Below, one piece after another: positions 1 to 11,737 of a stretch of DNA of 64,000 nt (position 1 is its first letter; every line of letters starts with the position of its first letter). The notes under the pieces were generated by a model. The model saw nothing but the letters and a program-made list of their open reading frames with translations. It was not told the origin of the DNA and made no database searches. The stretch spans positions 496,001 through 560,000 of the forward strand of contig CALSFV010000253.1 in the NCBI GenBank assembly GCA_943737045.1, written 5' to 3'. Made by a program: the position numbers and the translations under genes. The DNA is from Parapristionchus giblindavisi. Its lineage: Eukaryota; Nematoda; Chromadorea; Rhabditida; Diplogasteridae.

Positions 1-1
1 A

Positions 2-1327
2 AGCAGCCTGCTAACTCAACTTGGACTACGTGACCTAGATAAATTAATTCTGGTAAGTAAATTTGATATTTTTAAAATTTTAAAATTTATTTTGCCTCTT
101 TCGACAAGATGTAATCTTTTTGGGGATAAATTTAATTTTTTTTTGAGATTCAAAATAGTTTTAAACCATTATTGTATAGCTAATTAATTATATAACGAGG
201 TAGTTAACTATAGTTATATAACTTATTTAGAAGCATTCACATATTGACAAGTGGACCGCATACCTGAATCGTGTAGAAGAATTCAAGAATGCTCAAGTGA
301 CCGAGACAAGAAAACGTTCCGCAGAGGGAGCTCAACGTCTTCATGATATTCTTTTTGAATCGTCATTCTTTGCTGCCTATGCTAGATTCGATATCGCTGT
401 CACTATGCACCACAAATCGATCAGCAAATATTTGGACAAGCGCACACGTTGGATACGGGCTGCTGCAACTAACTTTTTCCAATTATCGATGTTCAAAGGC
501 CAATATCCATTAGTTGAATTTGAAGAAACAATTGATGGAACACGTTCAGCTGTGATTTGTAACGTCACAGTCGATTCCATTAACCACAAATATCGAATCA
601 AAACTAGCCACAATGCTGGAGAAAGTAGGCAAGGTAATGTTTCTTTTTTTCAAATTTTATTTTTCTAATTCGATTTTGTTTTAGCCAGCCGCTGGGATTT
701 CGACCTTATTGAGCTCTATTGTTACAAACTTCTAGAGTCAATAAGAGTGGGTCCTAAAATTGTGTTTATTCCCAATTTTTTTACTTCAAAGTCGATTATT
801 TATATTGGAAGTGAGTGGTTGCCAGAATTTCAGTGCTTCAGCTCGATTGAACAAGGTTAGTTTTTTCCAAACTATTCTGATGTACGTAATGCAATTTTTT
901 AGTTAATTCGACTGACGTCTCTCACGCTATCGTTCAAATACATTTCTTGGCAGTATATCTTTCATTCGGAGATATTCACGAAGAAAATTTTGGACTTCTT
1001 GGAAGCTCCGATCCCATAATAGTGGATTTTATGATGTCAAACTATAGAGATCCTAAAAACAAATTCCTGCACGATGACAATGTCATTCATTCATACAAAG
1101 CTCGCGATATATTGAACAATTGTGATTCTACTGCAAGACTTCAAATTGCCAAAGATGCTATTCACAAGTGGAATTTTATGGACAAGTTGGACGAGGTTCT
1201 AGAATTAATGGACAAAGAAAAGGCGGAATTTGGTCTACAAAAGCTGGACTTCGACAAGAAGACAAAGGATTTGGAGGAGTTTGTTGAAAGAGTGAGATCA
1301 GACATCAAGGATCTGTTTCTCGACTGA
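2..1327 (+). CDS. 3' part of spliced gene, kinase-like protein (partial)
   Basis: Four exons are readable: 2-52, 231-633, 685-855 and 903-1327 (TGA stop). Donors are GTAAGT at 53, GTAATG at 634 and GTTAGT at 856; acceptors are TTTAG before 231, 685 and 903. Phases agree at each join (0, 1, 1), which supports the model. The 5' end lies outside the window. In the last exon, residues GDIHEENFGLLG followed some 8 residues on by IIVDF look like the catalytic loop (H-x-x-N) and the Asp-Phe metal-binding motif of phosphotransferase/choline-kinase-like folds. The C-terminal ~60 residues are charged and helical (KEKAEFGLQK, DKKTKDLEEF), probably a coiled coil. The phosphotransferase reading is an inference from two short motifs. 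No stop or frameshift is seen. Confidence 0.6.
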
Positions 1328-1789
1328 GTAAGTTGATTTTTGTGTTTCAAATCGAATTTTAAAATGTCCTTTTTAGGGATTCTTTTGGAAAATCTTCTAA
1401 TGTTCTTGTCAATTCCATTGATTGCCTCTTCATTTGTCGACCGTTTAGTGCTTTAACCGAAACTCATGATTTCTTTTAGTTTTATTCAAATGAGCCGGAG
1501 TATTTTTTTTGTTTTGAGAGCGGGTTATTTGAAATAAGTTCTTCCACAATAGTTCAGCACATTCTCACAATCAGCGCCATCACAGTATACTTTTCGATCT
1601 ACTATATATAAATAGCGTATCAATTCTCTTGTATATTTTAATAGTCCAATTTTCATATCACAAATAGCTTTACCTTTACTAGTACGCTTATTTACAAATT
1701 ACATGGCCGTAGTTTAGCAAAAGTCGATTGATTTTGATTTCGAATCGTAATTCTCCTTGCGACCCCACTTATCTAATGATCATCAGTCA
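1328..1789. other. 3' flank of the kinase-like gene
   Basis: No exon of either neighbouring gene is visible. It holds the presumed 3' UTR of the upstream gene and AT-rich spacer. The shared array block begins near 1790. Confidence 0.4.
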
Positions 1790-1918
1790 AATAAACGAAT
1801 AAATGAACAATGTTTATTATTTGTGCAAGTCATACAAAAAAGGACGAGGTCGATGATGCTTTCAATGAATGAAACAACTCAAGTCTAACTCTATAGATCA
1901 AAGATCAAAGATTATCAA

Positions 1919-4764
1919 ATGAGCAAAAAGCGATCAATGCATTCAGCGAGGTCGGGTGACAAAGGTGGTAAGTACACGGTAATCGCAGATGCTTGTGGAT
2001 ACTATCACTAGAATGATTAATGATCGGTGGGATACTGTACTGAAGTTGGAGGCGGGGCGAGAGGATACTGTAGGTATATTGTAACTAGACGGCACTGATT
2101 TAAGAGGCATGTTCCCTAAGACTCGATCATATTTGACCACCCCCGGACACGTGCGCTAGCAATGGGAACTGGGGGTCCATACTTGGGTGTTAGGAGTGTC
2201 ACCGGCCCTTATTACACAAAACAGGAGAAATTTCCTGTTTGTGCCCTCAGGCTATTAGAAAAATTAATTTAAATGCAAAAACGTTTAAAAATCATACTTT
2301 CTCAAATTGTTGAGATAAATTCCAAATATCATTTGCGATGCGTCTAGGGTGCACAGAGCTTGCTAATTCACTATTAGCATCCAATGTGCGTTGATTCCTA
2401 AACCACTTTTTTACATAAAATTTTTGTTTTTTTCGGACAAATTATCGCTTGTTGTAGATTGCTGCAAAGATTTCCGACCAGGTATTGTAGCCTAAGCAAT
2501 TCTGCATTGATTTCACTTAAAACCGGGTTCTTCCCTTTAGACCATCTTGCCGAAATTTTCGCTCGAATTTCCGTCATCGATGGTTTTCCCGAACAAATGT
2601 ATTTTTCAAACGTATTTTCCAAACGATTGGTGCGGAATTGTGGTCTACACAAAGTTTTGAGGTGAGACCAGTCAAATGACACAAGAAGCCCATCACTTGG
2701 ATAAATTTGAAAATTTCGATTTTCATGACCCGGGGGTCATGGTCCGAAAATTTTAAAATTTCTCAAGTTTGAAATGTTTTCATTTATGTGGCTTATTGTG
2801 AAGTACTAATGATGTGAATAATATTCAGCCAATGCTCAATGGCTGAACTCTCTTTTAAACCATTTTTTTCTTAAATTTTCATTCCGAATGTGTGCGAAAA
2901 ATCAGAATTGTGTTTGAATCAGGTTCCAACTTGCTTTCTGTAACATTCCGTCATAGTACTTTACAATGTACATAATCAATATGAAAATTGTTTATTTTCG
3001 AAAATTCAGAAAATTAAATTTGAGTGCCTACTTTCACGGTAAATTTTTGAAATATTGCAGTTTGTCGACTCGAATGCTGCGACAATGAGCAAATGACAAT
3101 GACAATGTGAAGTTTCACGTTGAGTAAACATAGTAGAACTGAAATCCCGACATTTGGTTCACTTTTGAAAAATCGATTTCCATGACCCCGGGGTCATGGT
3201 AAAAAAATATGAATTTTCGAAAATCAACGATTTTCATATTGATTATGTACATTGTAAAGTACTATCACAGAATGTTACAGAAAGCAAATTGGAAACTGAT
3301 TCAAACACAATTCTGATTTTTCGCACACATTCGGAATGAAAATTTAAGAAAAAATGGTTTAAAAGAGAGTTCAGCCATTGAGCATTGGCTGAATATTATT
3401 CACATCATCAGTACTTCACAATAAGCCGCATAAATGAAAACATTTCAAACTTGAGAAATTTTGAAATTTTCAGACCATGACCCCCGGGTCATGAAAATCG
3501 AAATTTTCAAATTGATCCAAGTGATGGGCTTCTTGTGTCATTTGACTGGTCTCACCTCGAAACTTTGTGTAGACCACAATTCCGCACCAATCGTTTGGAA
3601 AATACGTTTGGAAAATACATTTGTTCGGGAAAACCATCGATGACGGAAATTCGAGCGAAAATTTCGGCAAGATGGTCTAAAGGGAAGAACCCGGTTTTAA
3701 GTGAAATCAATGCAGAATTGCTTAGGCTACAATACCTGGTCGGAAATCTTTGCAGCAATCTACAACAAGCGATAATTTGTCCGAAAAAACCAACATTTTA
3801 CGTCAAAAAAGTGGTTTAGGAATCAACGCACATTCGATGCTAATAGTGAATTAGCAAGCTCTATGCACCCTAGACGCATCGCAAATGATATTTGGAATTT
3901 ATCTCAACAATTTGAGAAATTATGATTTTTAAACGTTTTTGCACTTAAATTAATTTTTATAATAGCCTGAGGGCACAAACAGGAAATTTCTGCTGTTTTG
4001 TGTAATAAGGGCCGGTGACACTCCTAACACCCAAGTATGGCCCCCCAGTTCCCATTACTAGCGCACGTGTCCGGGGGTGGTCGAGTCTTAACGACCATCT
4101 CTCTTAATGATGTATCTCATACCATTTCAATAAAAAGAAGGCTAGAAAGCAGAGCCATTATCATTATTATCATATATACGGGTATCACCAAAGAGTACTG
4201 TAGTACAATAACATCAAGGAGCACTGTAGCATAAAAGTCATACTGTATTACTGTACTACGGTCTCACTATAATGGTTTACTGTAATATGAGACATCTTGA
4301 AAAAGCAGGCAAGGTGGATAGAGGACTCACATATGATAGGGACATTAAAATCAGATATAAATATATTATATCTTATTACTTAGAAACATGGAAACGCCAA
4401 GTCCGGTAAGAATGGAGACAGAGAAGAGATTACCACCGTATACTTGAGATGATGAAAACACAATACAGAGAAACACAAAAACAAACAACATTTGGCTAAA
4501 GAGAGAGAAAGTATCGCTTCTATATTATGTGTTTATGCCAATAAATCGATAATCAATCAATCAATCATCAAATAATAATTGGGCACATGAGAAACCAATG
4601 AGGACTACACAACAAGGAAAAACATAGTCGTGGACAAAAGTAGGGAGAGGGGCAAAACTAGCTAATTCAACACGTATAATATGAATGAATGAATAAATAA
4701 ATGAAAGAAGTTCAGACTCACTAATGACTGCAATGGAAGAGAGATATACAAAATCAATCGATAA
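1919..4764 (+). other. Candidate three-exon small ORF (39 aa) inside the inter-copy block
   Basis: Exon 1919-1967 starts ATG (MSKKRSMHSARSGDKG) and ends at GTAAGT. Exon 4384-4405 lies between TTACTTAG and GTAAGA. Exon 4716-4764 follows TTCAG and ends TAA. Phases 1 and 2 match across both introns, giving a 39-residue basic peptide. The same arrangement is present in the other blocks, but one copy has lost the ATG (ATA near 53098) and one has a +1 shift (near 41850), so constraint is doubtful. There is no known family; it could be a relic or chance. Confidence 0.2.
2104..4103. mobile_element. TTAA-flanked fold-back DNA element (2.0 kb)
   Basis: Two long inverted arms (about 2104-3000 and 3230-4103) are flanked by TTAA at 2100-2103 and 4104-4107. 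Outer ends read GAGGCATG... and, in reverse, GAGAGATG..., both continuing into AAGACTCGA. Other array blocks lack the element (for example near 34305). TTAA flanks are the hallmark of piggyBac-type insertion. Each arm carries the same 94-residue ORF pointing outward (2398-2682 minus; 3535-3819 plus). No transposase is recognisable, so it is non-autonomous. Confidence 0.75.
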
Positions 4765-5176
4765 TTAAGGATTCAAAAGGGAAAATCGATGCAAAATTCA
4801 GTGTATACATGAGATGAGACGAAATGGAAGGAGAGAACAAGAATGGAATGAGCTGATAGACTTAGATAATCGATAATGAATCAATCGGTACAGTGTTCGA
4901 GAAAGCAGCTATTAACAAAAGAGGAAAAATCAATCGATAAATATGTTGATTGATACACCATGCAATAATAACGAGGGAGAAATCAATGAATAACCGATCA
5001 ATCGATACATTATGCACTATGAATATACGATAGGGATCGATACAAGACCTAATACATGGGACCATTGAATCCTCGTCCTCTACCTCGAGGGGGTCCTCCT
5101 CTACCTCGACCTCCTCCTCCTCCTCCTCCAAATCCACCACCACCTCGTCCACCTCGGCCACCTATAATGCAATTAA

Positions 5177-6668
5177 GACACCGGCTCTGTAAGATTCGAG
5201 GGTTGAGCCACTGACCCCGGACATCGACCCCACCGATTTGGCTCAAAATTTTTTTGTGGATACCCCCATGGCCCCCTATCACAAAATGGGTATTCATTTG
5301 GGCTGTATCCTTGAAACACAGATGTGGCGGGTTCTCGAAATTTGAAAACTCGATTTTCGCCAAAAAAAAGTGGAGCGACCTAGGTCCAATATTAGTGTGG
5401 AATAATTTCATATATGCCTATGCAACAAAAACTCGCTATTGGACGGTCCGGACATCCGATCGCAAACTGATTTTTTTACCTCCTCAAAACATTCTAAATT
5501 TAATTAAAATTTTAAAACAAAAAACGGCAGCCCAATTTTAGCCTCATTTTATAGAGCAAAAAATTCCGCATCGAATAAGGCAAAAAAATCAAAAATCGAT
5601 CGACCCGTGTTTTGAGATAAATGAACCTGAAGATGACCCGAAATTATTTTTGTTTTCAAACCCCCTCATGTTTGTACTCATATTGAAGAGCTCGTCGAGT
5701 AGAACAACTTTCATGTTGAACGTTTTGTCTGAAACTCATGTACAAGAGAAATACATGAATTAAGATTTATTGGATCCAAATATTTTGTATCGCTTGTATC
5801 TTGACAACAAACGACTTTCATAGAATACGACCAACATGAAAAATGATGTGCTCGACGAGTTCTTTAAAATGAGTATAAACATGGCAAGGTTTCGACAACT
5901 TTTTTTTCATGACCACTTTAGAGGCCATGTTTTTCAACATAGGGGTCAACAATTTTTTTTCGTGAAACAACTAATTAAGTATGGATTTTTGAGTTCTACA
6001 ATATAGGCGTAATCACTTTGTGCACAAAAAATATTTTACTTTCGATTTACTCTAAATTGACTGAAAAACTGTGAGAATAAATAAAAGAATGAATAAAGAT
6101 GTATTTCTCTTGTACATGAGTTTCAGACAAAACGTTCAACATGAAAGTTGTTCTAATCGACGAGCTCTTCAATTTGAGTACAAACATGAGGGGGTTTGAA
6201 AACAAAAATATTTTCGGGTCACCTTCAAGTTCATTTATCTCAAAACACGGGTCGATCGATTTTTGATTTTTTTGCCTTATTCGATGCGGAATTTTTTGCT
6301 CTATAAAATGAGGCTAAAATTGGGCTGCCGTTTTTTGTTTTAAAATTTTAATTAAATTTAGAATGTTTTGAGGAGGTAAAAAAATCAGTTTGCGATCGGA
6401 TGTCCGGACCGTCCAATAGCGAGTTTTTGTTGCATAGGCATATATGAAATTATTCCACACTAATATTGGACCTAGGTCGCTCCACTTTTTTTTGGCGAAA
6501 ATCGAGTTTTCAAATTTCGAGAACCCGCCACATCTGTGTTTCAAGGACCCAGCCCAAATGAATACCCATTTTGTGATAGGGGGCCATGGGGGTGTCCACA
6601 AAAAAATTTTGAGCCAAATCGGTGAGGTCGATGTCCGGCACTACCTGGAATCTTACTGAGCCGGTGTC
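5177..6668. mobile_element. TTAA-flanked fold-back element (1.49 kb) in the last intron of copy 1
   Basis: The ends are perfect inverted copies (GACACCGGCTC... / ...GAGCCGGTGTC), flanked by TTAA at 5173-5176 and 6669-6672. Copies 2, 4, 5 and 6 have the uninterrupted site (GGAATTAAATAAAC), with a single TTAA at the same place (for example near 35393 and 48371). This is precise TTAA-duplicating insertion as in piggyBac-type MITEs. Arms are about 500-700 bp with a short non-inverted centre. It lies only 11 nt upstream of the E27 acceptor. A half copy is at 40181-40651. Confidence 0.85.
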
Positions 6669-7146
6669 TTAAATAAACAAAAATAATAATATAATTAAAA
6701 TTCACAAGCTTCAAAGTCAGAACATGGCTAAACTAAACAAAGTAAGATTTGATACAACGTAACTAACAATAAGCTGTCGTCATACTAACAATTTTAAAAA
6801 AGTTAGTGTTGTTTTTACGAAAGGTTAAATCGAATAACGACAAAATACCTTTATCCTTGGGTGGTCCTCCTCTTCCCCTTCCTCCTCCTCCGCCCTCTCT
6901 AGGTGGCGGTCCTCCTCCTCCTCCTCCTCCTCCTCGAACTCTCCAATGTGCAGGTGGAGGTCCAGCTGAGAAGTCATCTGGAATATAACGAATGTGTACA
7001 CAGGTAATAAATGAAATGGATGAAGCACGACTCCACTGGTCTTAATTAGGGCGACACGCATGAATTTTGACAAACCGTTTGTCGACAAATGTAAAGTCAC
7101 CTTCTCAAACGCTTGTGACGTCACGCCTGTTGAAAAACGGTTTGTC

Positions 7147-7339
7147 CATAGGTAGGCGCATGAAAACGAAAACTTTTTATGTACAGCCTTGCCTTCTCAT
7201 CGGGGCCTTGCGCATAGCCTTACCGCGCAAAAATTGGAACATTTCCAGCCGAATTTGTCAAAAATATCCCTGCGCACAGCCTTGCATCTCAACTTCCTCC
7301 GGTTTGCGCACAGCCTTTCCCCCAACGTGCCCACATATG
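7147..7339. mobile_element. 193-bp hAT-type MITE (family A), intron 25/26 of copy 1
   Basis: Ends CATAGGTAGGC... and ...GCCCACATATG are inverted repeats. They are flanked by a perfect 8-bp target duplication, GGTTTGTC (7139-7146 and 7340-7347). Copy 2 has the empty site (GGTTTGTCAACG near 36280). Two relatives of identical 193-bp length are at 35519-35711 and 35973-36165. An 8-bp duplication points to hAT-like transposition. No coding capacity. Confidence 0.85.
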
Positions 7340-7833
7340 GGTTTGTCAACGTTCATACGGCCATTACACAAAAGTAGCGCTTTTTTATTCAACTGACGCC
7401 ACTTGTGGTTACACCCCATGCTAATTTTACTGTGCGCTCTGACAACACACAAATAAATAAATAAAGATAAAAAAAGATCGTAAATAAAGAAAGCGAGAGA
7501 GAATGGCCAGATAGGAGAGACTCAAACTATACGCGCTATGCTAGATATAAGCCGTCGCTTCCCTGTCTCACAACGTTTTAATTTACACGAACTTCGCTTA
7601 CAATTTGATTCAGCTTGCTTCTCCAAGTCTCGAAAAAATCACACATACCATATCCTCCACCTCCTTTCGGTCCTCCACCTCCTCTTCCTCGTCCTCCCCT
7701 TGGTGGTGGTGGTCCTCCTCTTCCTCTTCTACTAAACTCAGGAAACAACGGTCTTGGACCTCCCCCATTTCCACCGTAATATCCGTCATCTGAATCGGCA
7801 TATTAAGGTTGGAATTGCCTTTATTATTATTAG

Positions 7834-7996
7834 CATAGGTCGAATAGCAAGGTTATCGGTTTTCAAAATCCGGTCAGGTTTTTCGATTTTTGGTAAATTT
7901 GGCTCAAAATCCGGTCAGGTTTTTTTCGATTCTTGTCAAATTTTGGCTCAAAATCCGGTCAGGCTTGGTACTTTGCAACATACTTTTCGACCTATG
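7834..7996. mobile_element. 163-bp hAT-type MITE (family B), intron 24/25 of copy 1
   Basis: Terminal inverted repeats CATAGGTCGAA / TTCGACCTATG with a perfect 8-bp target duplication ATTATTAG (7826-7833, 7997-8004). The interior has a degenerate tandem repeat built around AAAATCCGGTCAGG, present three times. Relatives are at 15945-16031 (and its two tandem copies), 42793-42902, 55940-56048 and 50648-50815. Confidence 0.85.
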
Positions 7997-8426
7997 ATTA
8001 TTAGCAGTTGTAGTATTCGTAATAATAATACTTCCACGCTTGCCAATCCAACCACTGGCTAATCAATTAATACTGTGTAATACTTTGCAAGAATTGATTA
8101 ATTATCATCCACAACAGCAAAACTACAGTAATCTTTTGCAAACATAAACCGCACTCTCATTATTCCATCCTCCTCCTCCTCCCCTCTCTCCATACTCGTC
8201 CCATCCTCGATCGTAGTCACCGTACTCATCCGTAGCTCCCCATCCTCTGAATAATGTAAATAATATAAATAAGTACATAAATTAATAAATAAATAACTAA
8301 TTTATTACCTTCCCTGATCCATCCTCTCATCCTCCCATCCTCTATCATCATAATACCCTCCTCCTCGGTGATCAGTATGGTCCAAGTCTTGGTGCATGAG
8401 GAACACCGGTCCTGCTCCTCCTCCTC

Positions 8427-8618
8427 TTCATCTCTTATTAGACCCTCCTCCTCCTCCTCCTCTAAATGGTGGTTGAGGTCCTCTATTCATTCCTCCTCTA
8501 TTACTATTGTGACCGGGAGGCATTCATCTCTTATTAGACCCTCCTCCTCGTCCTCCTCTAAATGGTGGTTGAGGTCCTCTATTCATTCCTCCTCTATTAC
8601 TATTGTGACCGGGAGGCA
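8427..8618 (-). repeat. 96-bp in-frame tandem duplication inside E23 of copy 1
   Basis: Two nearly identical 96-bp units (8427-8522, 8523-8618) encode the PPGHNSNRGGMN...SNKR segment. Each contains the same TGA where other copies have GGA, so the nonsense change came before the duplication. The size is a multiple of three and would not shift the frame. Confidence 0.85.
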
Positions 8619-8756
8619 TGGGCAGTGGGGGTGGTGGAGGGGGCGGAGCCAGCAATGATGGAGGGCAGTCTGATCTGAAGTTATGGGTAACGATATTATG
8701 GATTCGAAGTAACAATCAATCGATAAGGTTAGGAGCCACTGAACTACTATCTAAGT

Positions 8757-9750
8757 ATATGAGTGCGCTTGCGAGAGAATCGACTAAGTGCAGACACAGT
8801 AAAAAAATCAAATTTTGGGGATCGGGGTTCTCAAGGGTGCTGATGACGGTGGACATTTTCATTTTGCACCTAGATCCACTGTTGATGCCAGACGACGTCG
8901 CGTTTAAATCTCGTTTTTCGCGTTGAAAAATCGTTTCTCTTTAACCGATGGTGCTAAAATTACGAAACTGTGACTCACGGGGCAGAATTTTATGGCGATC
9001 ACGCCTGTCTAATTTATTTTTCATCGAAAATTTTCATAATTTTCATAAATGGAATTTTTCTCAACGGCAAAAGTAAGTAATGCAACCTACACAGATCGGA
9101 CCGGAATGGCTCCAGCATAATATAGAAAAAAATTCAGCCAATTTGCGCCCGCGACTTTCGAGAAATTCAACTGAGAGCAGAGAGGCAGGTGAGGCGGCCA
9201 GCATGGGAGGGAAGGGGGGTCGACGGAATTTCCTTCCCCTCTGCCTTCTCTGCTCTCTCACACCACCACACTCTCTCGTCTCTTGTCTCCATTTCAACGG
9301 CAAAATGACTACACTGAAAGTTGAATTTCTCGAAAGTAGCGGGCGCAAATTGGCTGAATTTTTTTCTATCTGATGCGGGAGCCATTCCGGTCCGATCTGT
9401 GTAGGTTACATCACTTACTTTTGCCGTTGAGAGAAATTCCATTTATGAAAATTATGAAAATTTTTGATGAAAAATAAATTAGACAGGCGTGATCGCCATA
9501 AAATTCTGCCCCGCGGATCACAGTTTGGTAATTTTAGGACCATCGGATGAAGATAAACGACTTTTCAACGCGGAAAACGAGATTTCAACTCGATGGCGTC
9601 TGGCCTCAACAGTGGCTCTAGGTGCAAAATGAACATGTCCATCGTCATTAGCACCCTTGAGAACACCGATCCCCAAAATTTGATTTTTTGCCTGTGCCGG
9701 ACCCCCCACTGGATATGGTCGATTCTCTCGCAAGCGCACTCATATTCGCC
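8757..9750. mobile_element. 1-kb fold-back element in intron 22/23 of copy 1
   Basis: Long inverted repeat: ATGAGTGCGCTTGCGAGAG near 8758 is matched in reverse by CTCTCGCAAGCGCACTCAT near 9726-9745, and similarity continues inward to about 9170 and 9325. The other copies lack it. Target duplication not resolved; the boundaries are approximate. Confidence 0.7.
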
Positions 9751-10966
9751 ACTTAATTGACATAATCAATCGATAAAGTAACAAATCAATCAATAAATAA
9801 ACAAATCAATCGATAAAGTTAATGGCCACTGAACTAATCAATAAATGAAAATATAACAATCGATAAAACCACTTGTGATCAACCGGCGCTCCTCCTCCAT
9901 CCTCGATACTCACATCCATATCGACCGAGTTATCCACGTCCATGTTTGATGGTCCTGATGATTGGATAATATATGTAATTAGTAATCGCTTATTACTAGA
10001 ATTAAAAAGAACATGTAACACATTTTGTATATTGCACACACGTTTCGAATACTCCATACATAACAAAAATTTAAAATGAAATTTATTAAATTAAATAAAT
10101 AAGTTACCATCATTGTTTTGCTCTCCTCCTTCTCTCACATTCGCCCGATCTTCTCCCGCTCCACTAGGGCCACACTCTGCATCATTGCCCTGCACAATAC
10201 ATAAGTAGTTTATAGCTTCATAATAACATATAATATATAAAATATTATTAGTTTTATAACTTATAGTATACAGTTTATACCAATAACGGTTAACTACAGT
10301 AACCGTGATTTTATAGATCTTAAGAATTTTCCACTTGGGACCAAAATACTTCAATAATTACGTGGACTTCAAAGTAAGCGAAATGAAACGCTAGGTTGCG
10401 TGACAGCGTAAGCACGCAACGCAAATGTAACAACTCATATCAACTGATTACATACAAATATATCACGCTTGAAGCATATACCGAGGACTGGCAGTGTTAC
10501 TTGGTTTTGAAAGCTGCGTGAAACAGGCAATCAACAAGCTATTCGATATAACGCTCTCGAAGTACATTACCAAATAAATGAAATCGTATTTTTGCAGTGG
10601 TAATTCAGACAATAAGCAGGGACTCTCTCTCCTAAATAACTTTTCACCAGTCCGATCTATTTACCACTCTTTTTTCTTTTTTTTGCATCCTTATTAAAAT
10701 CTGTTTCATCGAGTGCAGAGATCAGATAATTGGCTTGGAATACGAAATTTAAGGGTGTCATGCATTCTTGAGACATACACTGCTCATTTATGAAATCAAT
10801 AAATCGATCAATAAATCGATCAAACAATAAATCAATCAAATCAATCATTCAATACCAACCTCAAATGGATTCCTCTATTCTCCTCCCTCTCCATCTCCCT
10901 CATCCCCCGCGTATCCATCACCGATACCGTATTTGCCGCCAAGGATGCCATCATCATACATAACTG

Positions 10967-10967
10967 A

Positions 10968-11003
<36 letters not shown>
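10967..11003. repeat. (ATT)n microsatellite next to the E20 acceptor, copy 1
   Basis: About 12 ATT units directly upstream, in gene sense, of the E20 acceptor. The same site is about 160 bp long in copy 2 (38736-38895) and about 60 bp in copy 4 (50464-50525). Confidence 0.9.
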
Positions 11004-11005
<2 letters not shown>

Positions 11006-11454
11006 TAATAATGAAATATTCTCTACTGTTCCGCTCAAAAGTCATGAACAGAAAAAAGGAAAATCTCCTCGTTTCGCAGACTCTCATATATTTATTTTCT
11101 TCACAAAGATCAAAGATCAAATCTCACCATCATCTCCTCCCTCCATGGCATCATCATTATACCCATCACATCCTCGATCGTACTCTCCTCCTACTCCATA
11201 TCCTCCATTATCATATCCATCACCATCATAGTCATCGTAGTAGCTGTCACTCCTGCAAAAAGGGGGACGAGTAAAGCAGAGTGAACATAAGATGAACCTA
11301 TCGTCGATCAGTAAAAAATGTACAACATTTTTAGTGAGAATATTAATCATTTTTTGGATAACTCTACTCTAGATGTCTTACTCTTCTGCACTTAGTGCTG
11401 ATAATATAAATGTATTGTATTGTATTAATCATTTTACAGATGTCATTTTTGTTG

Positions 11455-11582
11455 CGGATATGCTGCATTTTTTGCAGGTTTGACTGGAAATTTTCCACTT
11501 TTTGTGAGGTAACTGTACGCGCAAGTTACAGATGGGAAGGCAAGGCTGTGCGTAAAAAATCGTTTTCAAGCGCCCATCTATG
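11455..11582. mobile_element. Truncated family A MITE, intron 18/19 of copy 1
   Basis: The right end reads CGCCCATCTATG and the interior (GACTGGAAATTTTCCA, GGGAAGGCAAGGCTGTG) matches the 193-bp family A elements. The left end is not recognisable, so it is a partial copy. Confidence 0.6.
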
Positions 11583-11737
11583 GTCGAACTGCTCAGCAGA
11601 TAAATATGACCGTACAATATCGATTAATCAACTCACTGTCTCCTTCCGGGACCTCCTCCTCCCATTCCTCTACCGTAACCCTGCTCGTTGCGAGAGACGG
11701 GCGCGCCCGGAATTGGCTGGAAGAAATCGATATTACT

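Larger units (their letters stand above)
1790..5048. repeat. Inter-copy block 1 (3' flank of array copy 1), carrying a 2-kb insertion
   Basis: First of five near-copies of a 1.3-kb block downstream of each array gene; the others start near 33995, 46970, 52975 and 59845. Shared landmarks are an ATCAAAG short tandem repeat, a strong donor context GTAAGTA near 1968, and TTACTTAG followed by AAACATGGAAACGCC near 4381. This copy is longer because of the TTAA-flanked element 2104-4103. On the minus strand, AATAAA-type signals near 1800-1815 could end transcripts of copy 1. Confidence 0.7.

Noticed and set aside
4716..4735. Six-base microexon TCATTA between a TTGCAG acceptor and GTGAGT donor on the minus strand downstream of the stop codon
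   Set aside because: Conserved in all five blocks, but the blocks are conserved throughout; no coding sense, so not called.
4850..5161. Glu/Val-rich ORF in a second minus-strand frame of E27 (also 35140, 48043, 54079, 60923)
   Set aside because: Out-of-frame reading of the Gly-rich exon; the RGG frame agrees with splice phase and stop position.
7067..7396. 109-codon plus-strand ORF
   Set aside because: Runs through a hairpin and a family A MITE; it is transposon sequence.
9061..9442. Overlapping ORFs of ~95 codons on both strands
   Set aside because: They are mirror images produced by the arms of the fold-back element 8757-9750.
10695..10717. Conserved 23-nt patch (GATGAAACAGATTTTAATAAG) between E20 and E21, also near 38489 and 50190
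   Set aside because: Looks like a microexon, but 23 nt would break the phase between E20 and E21, and splice sites are present only in copy 4. Left out of the exon model.
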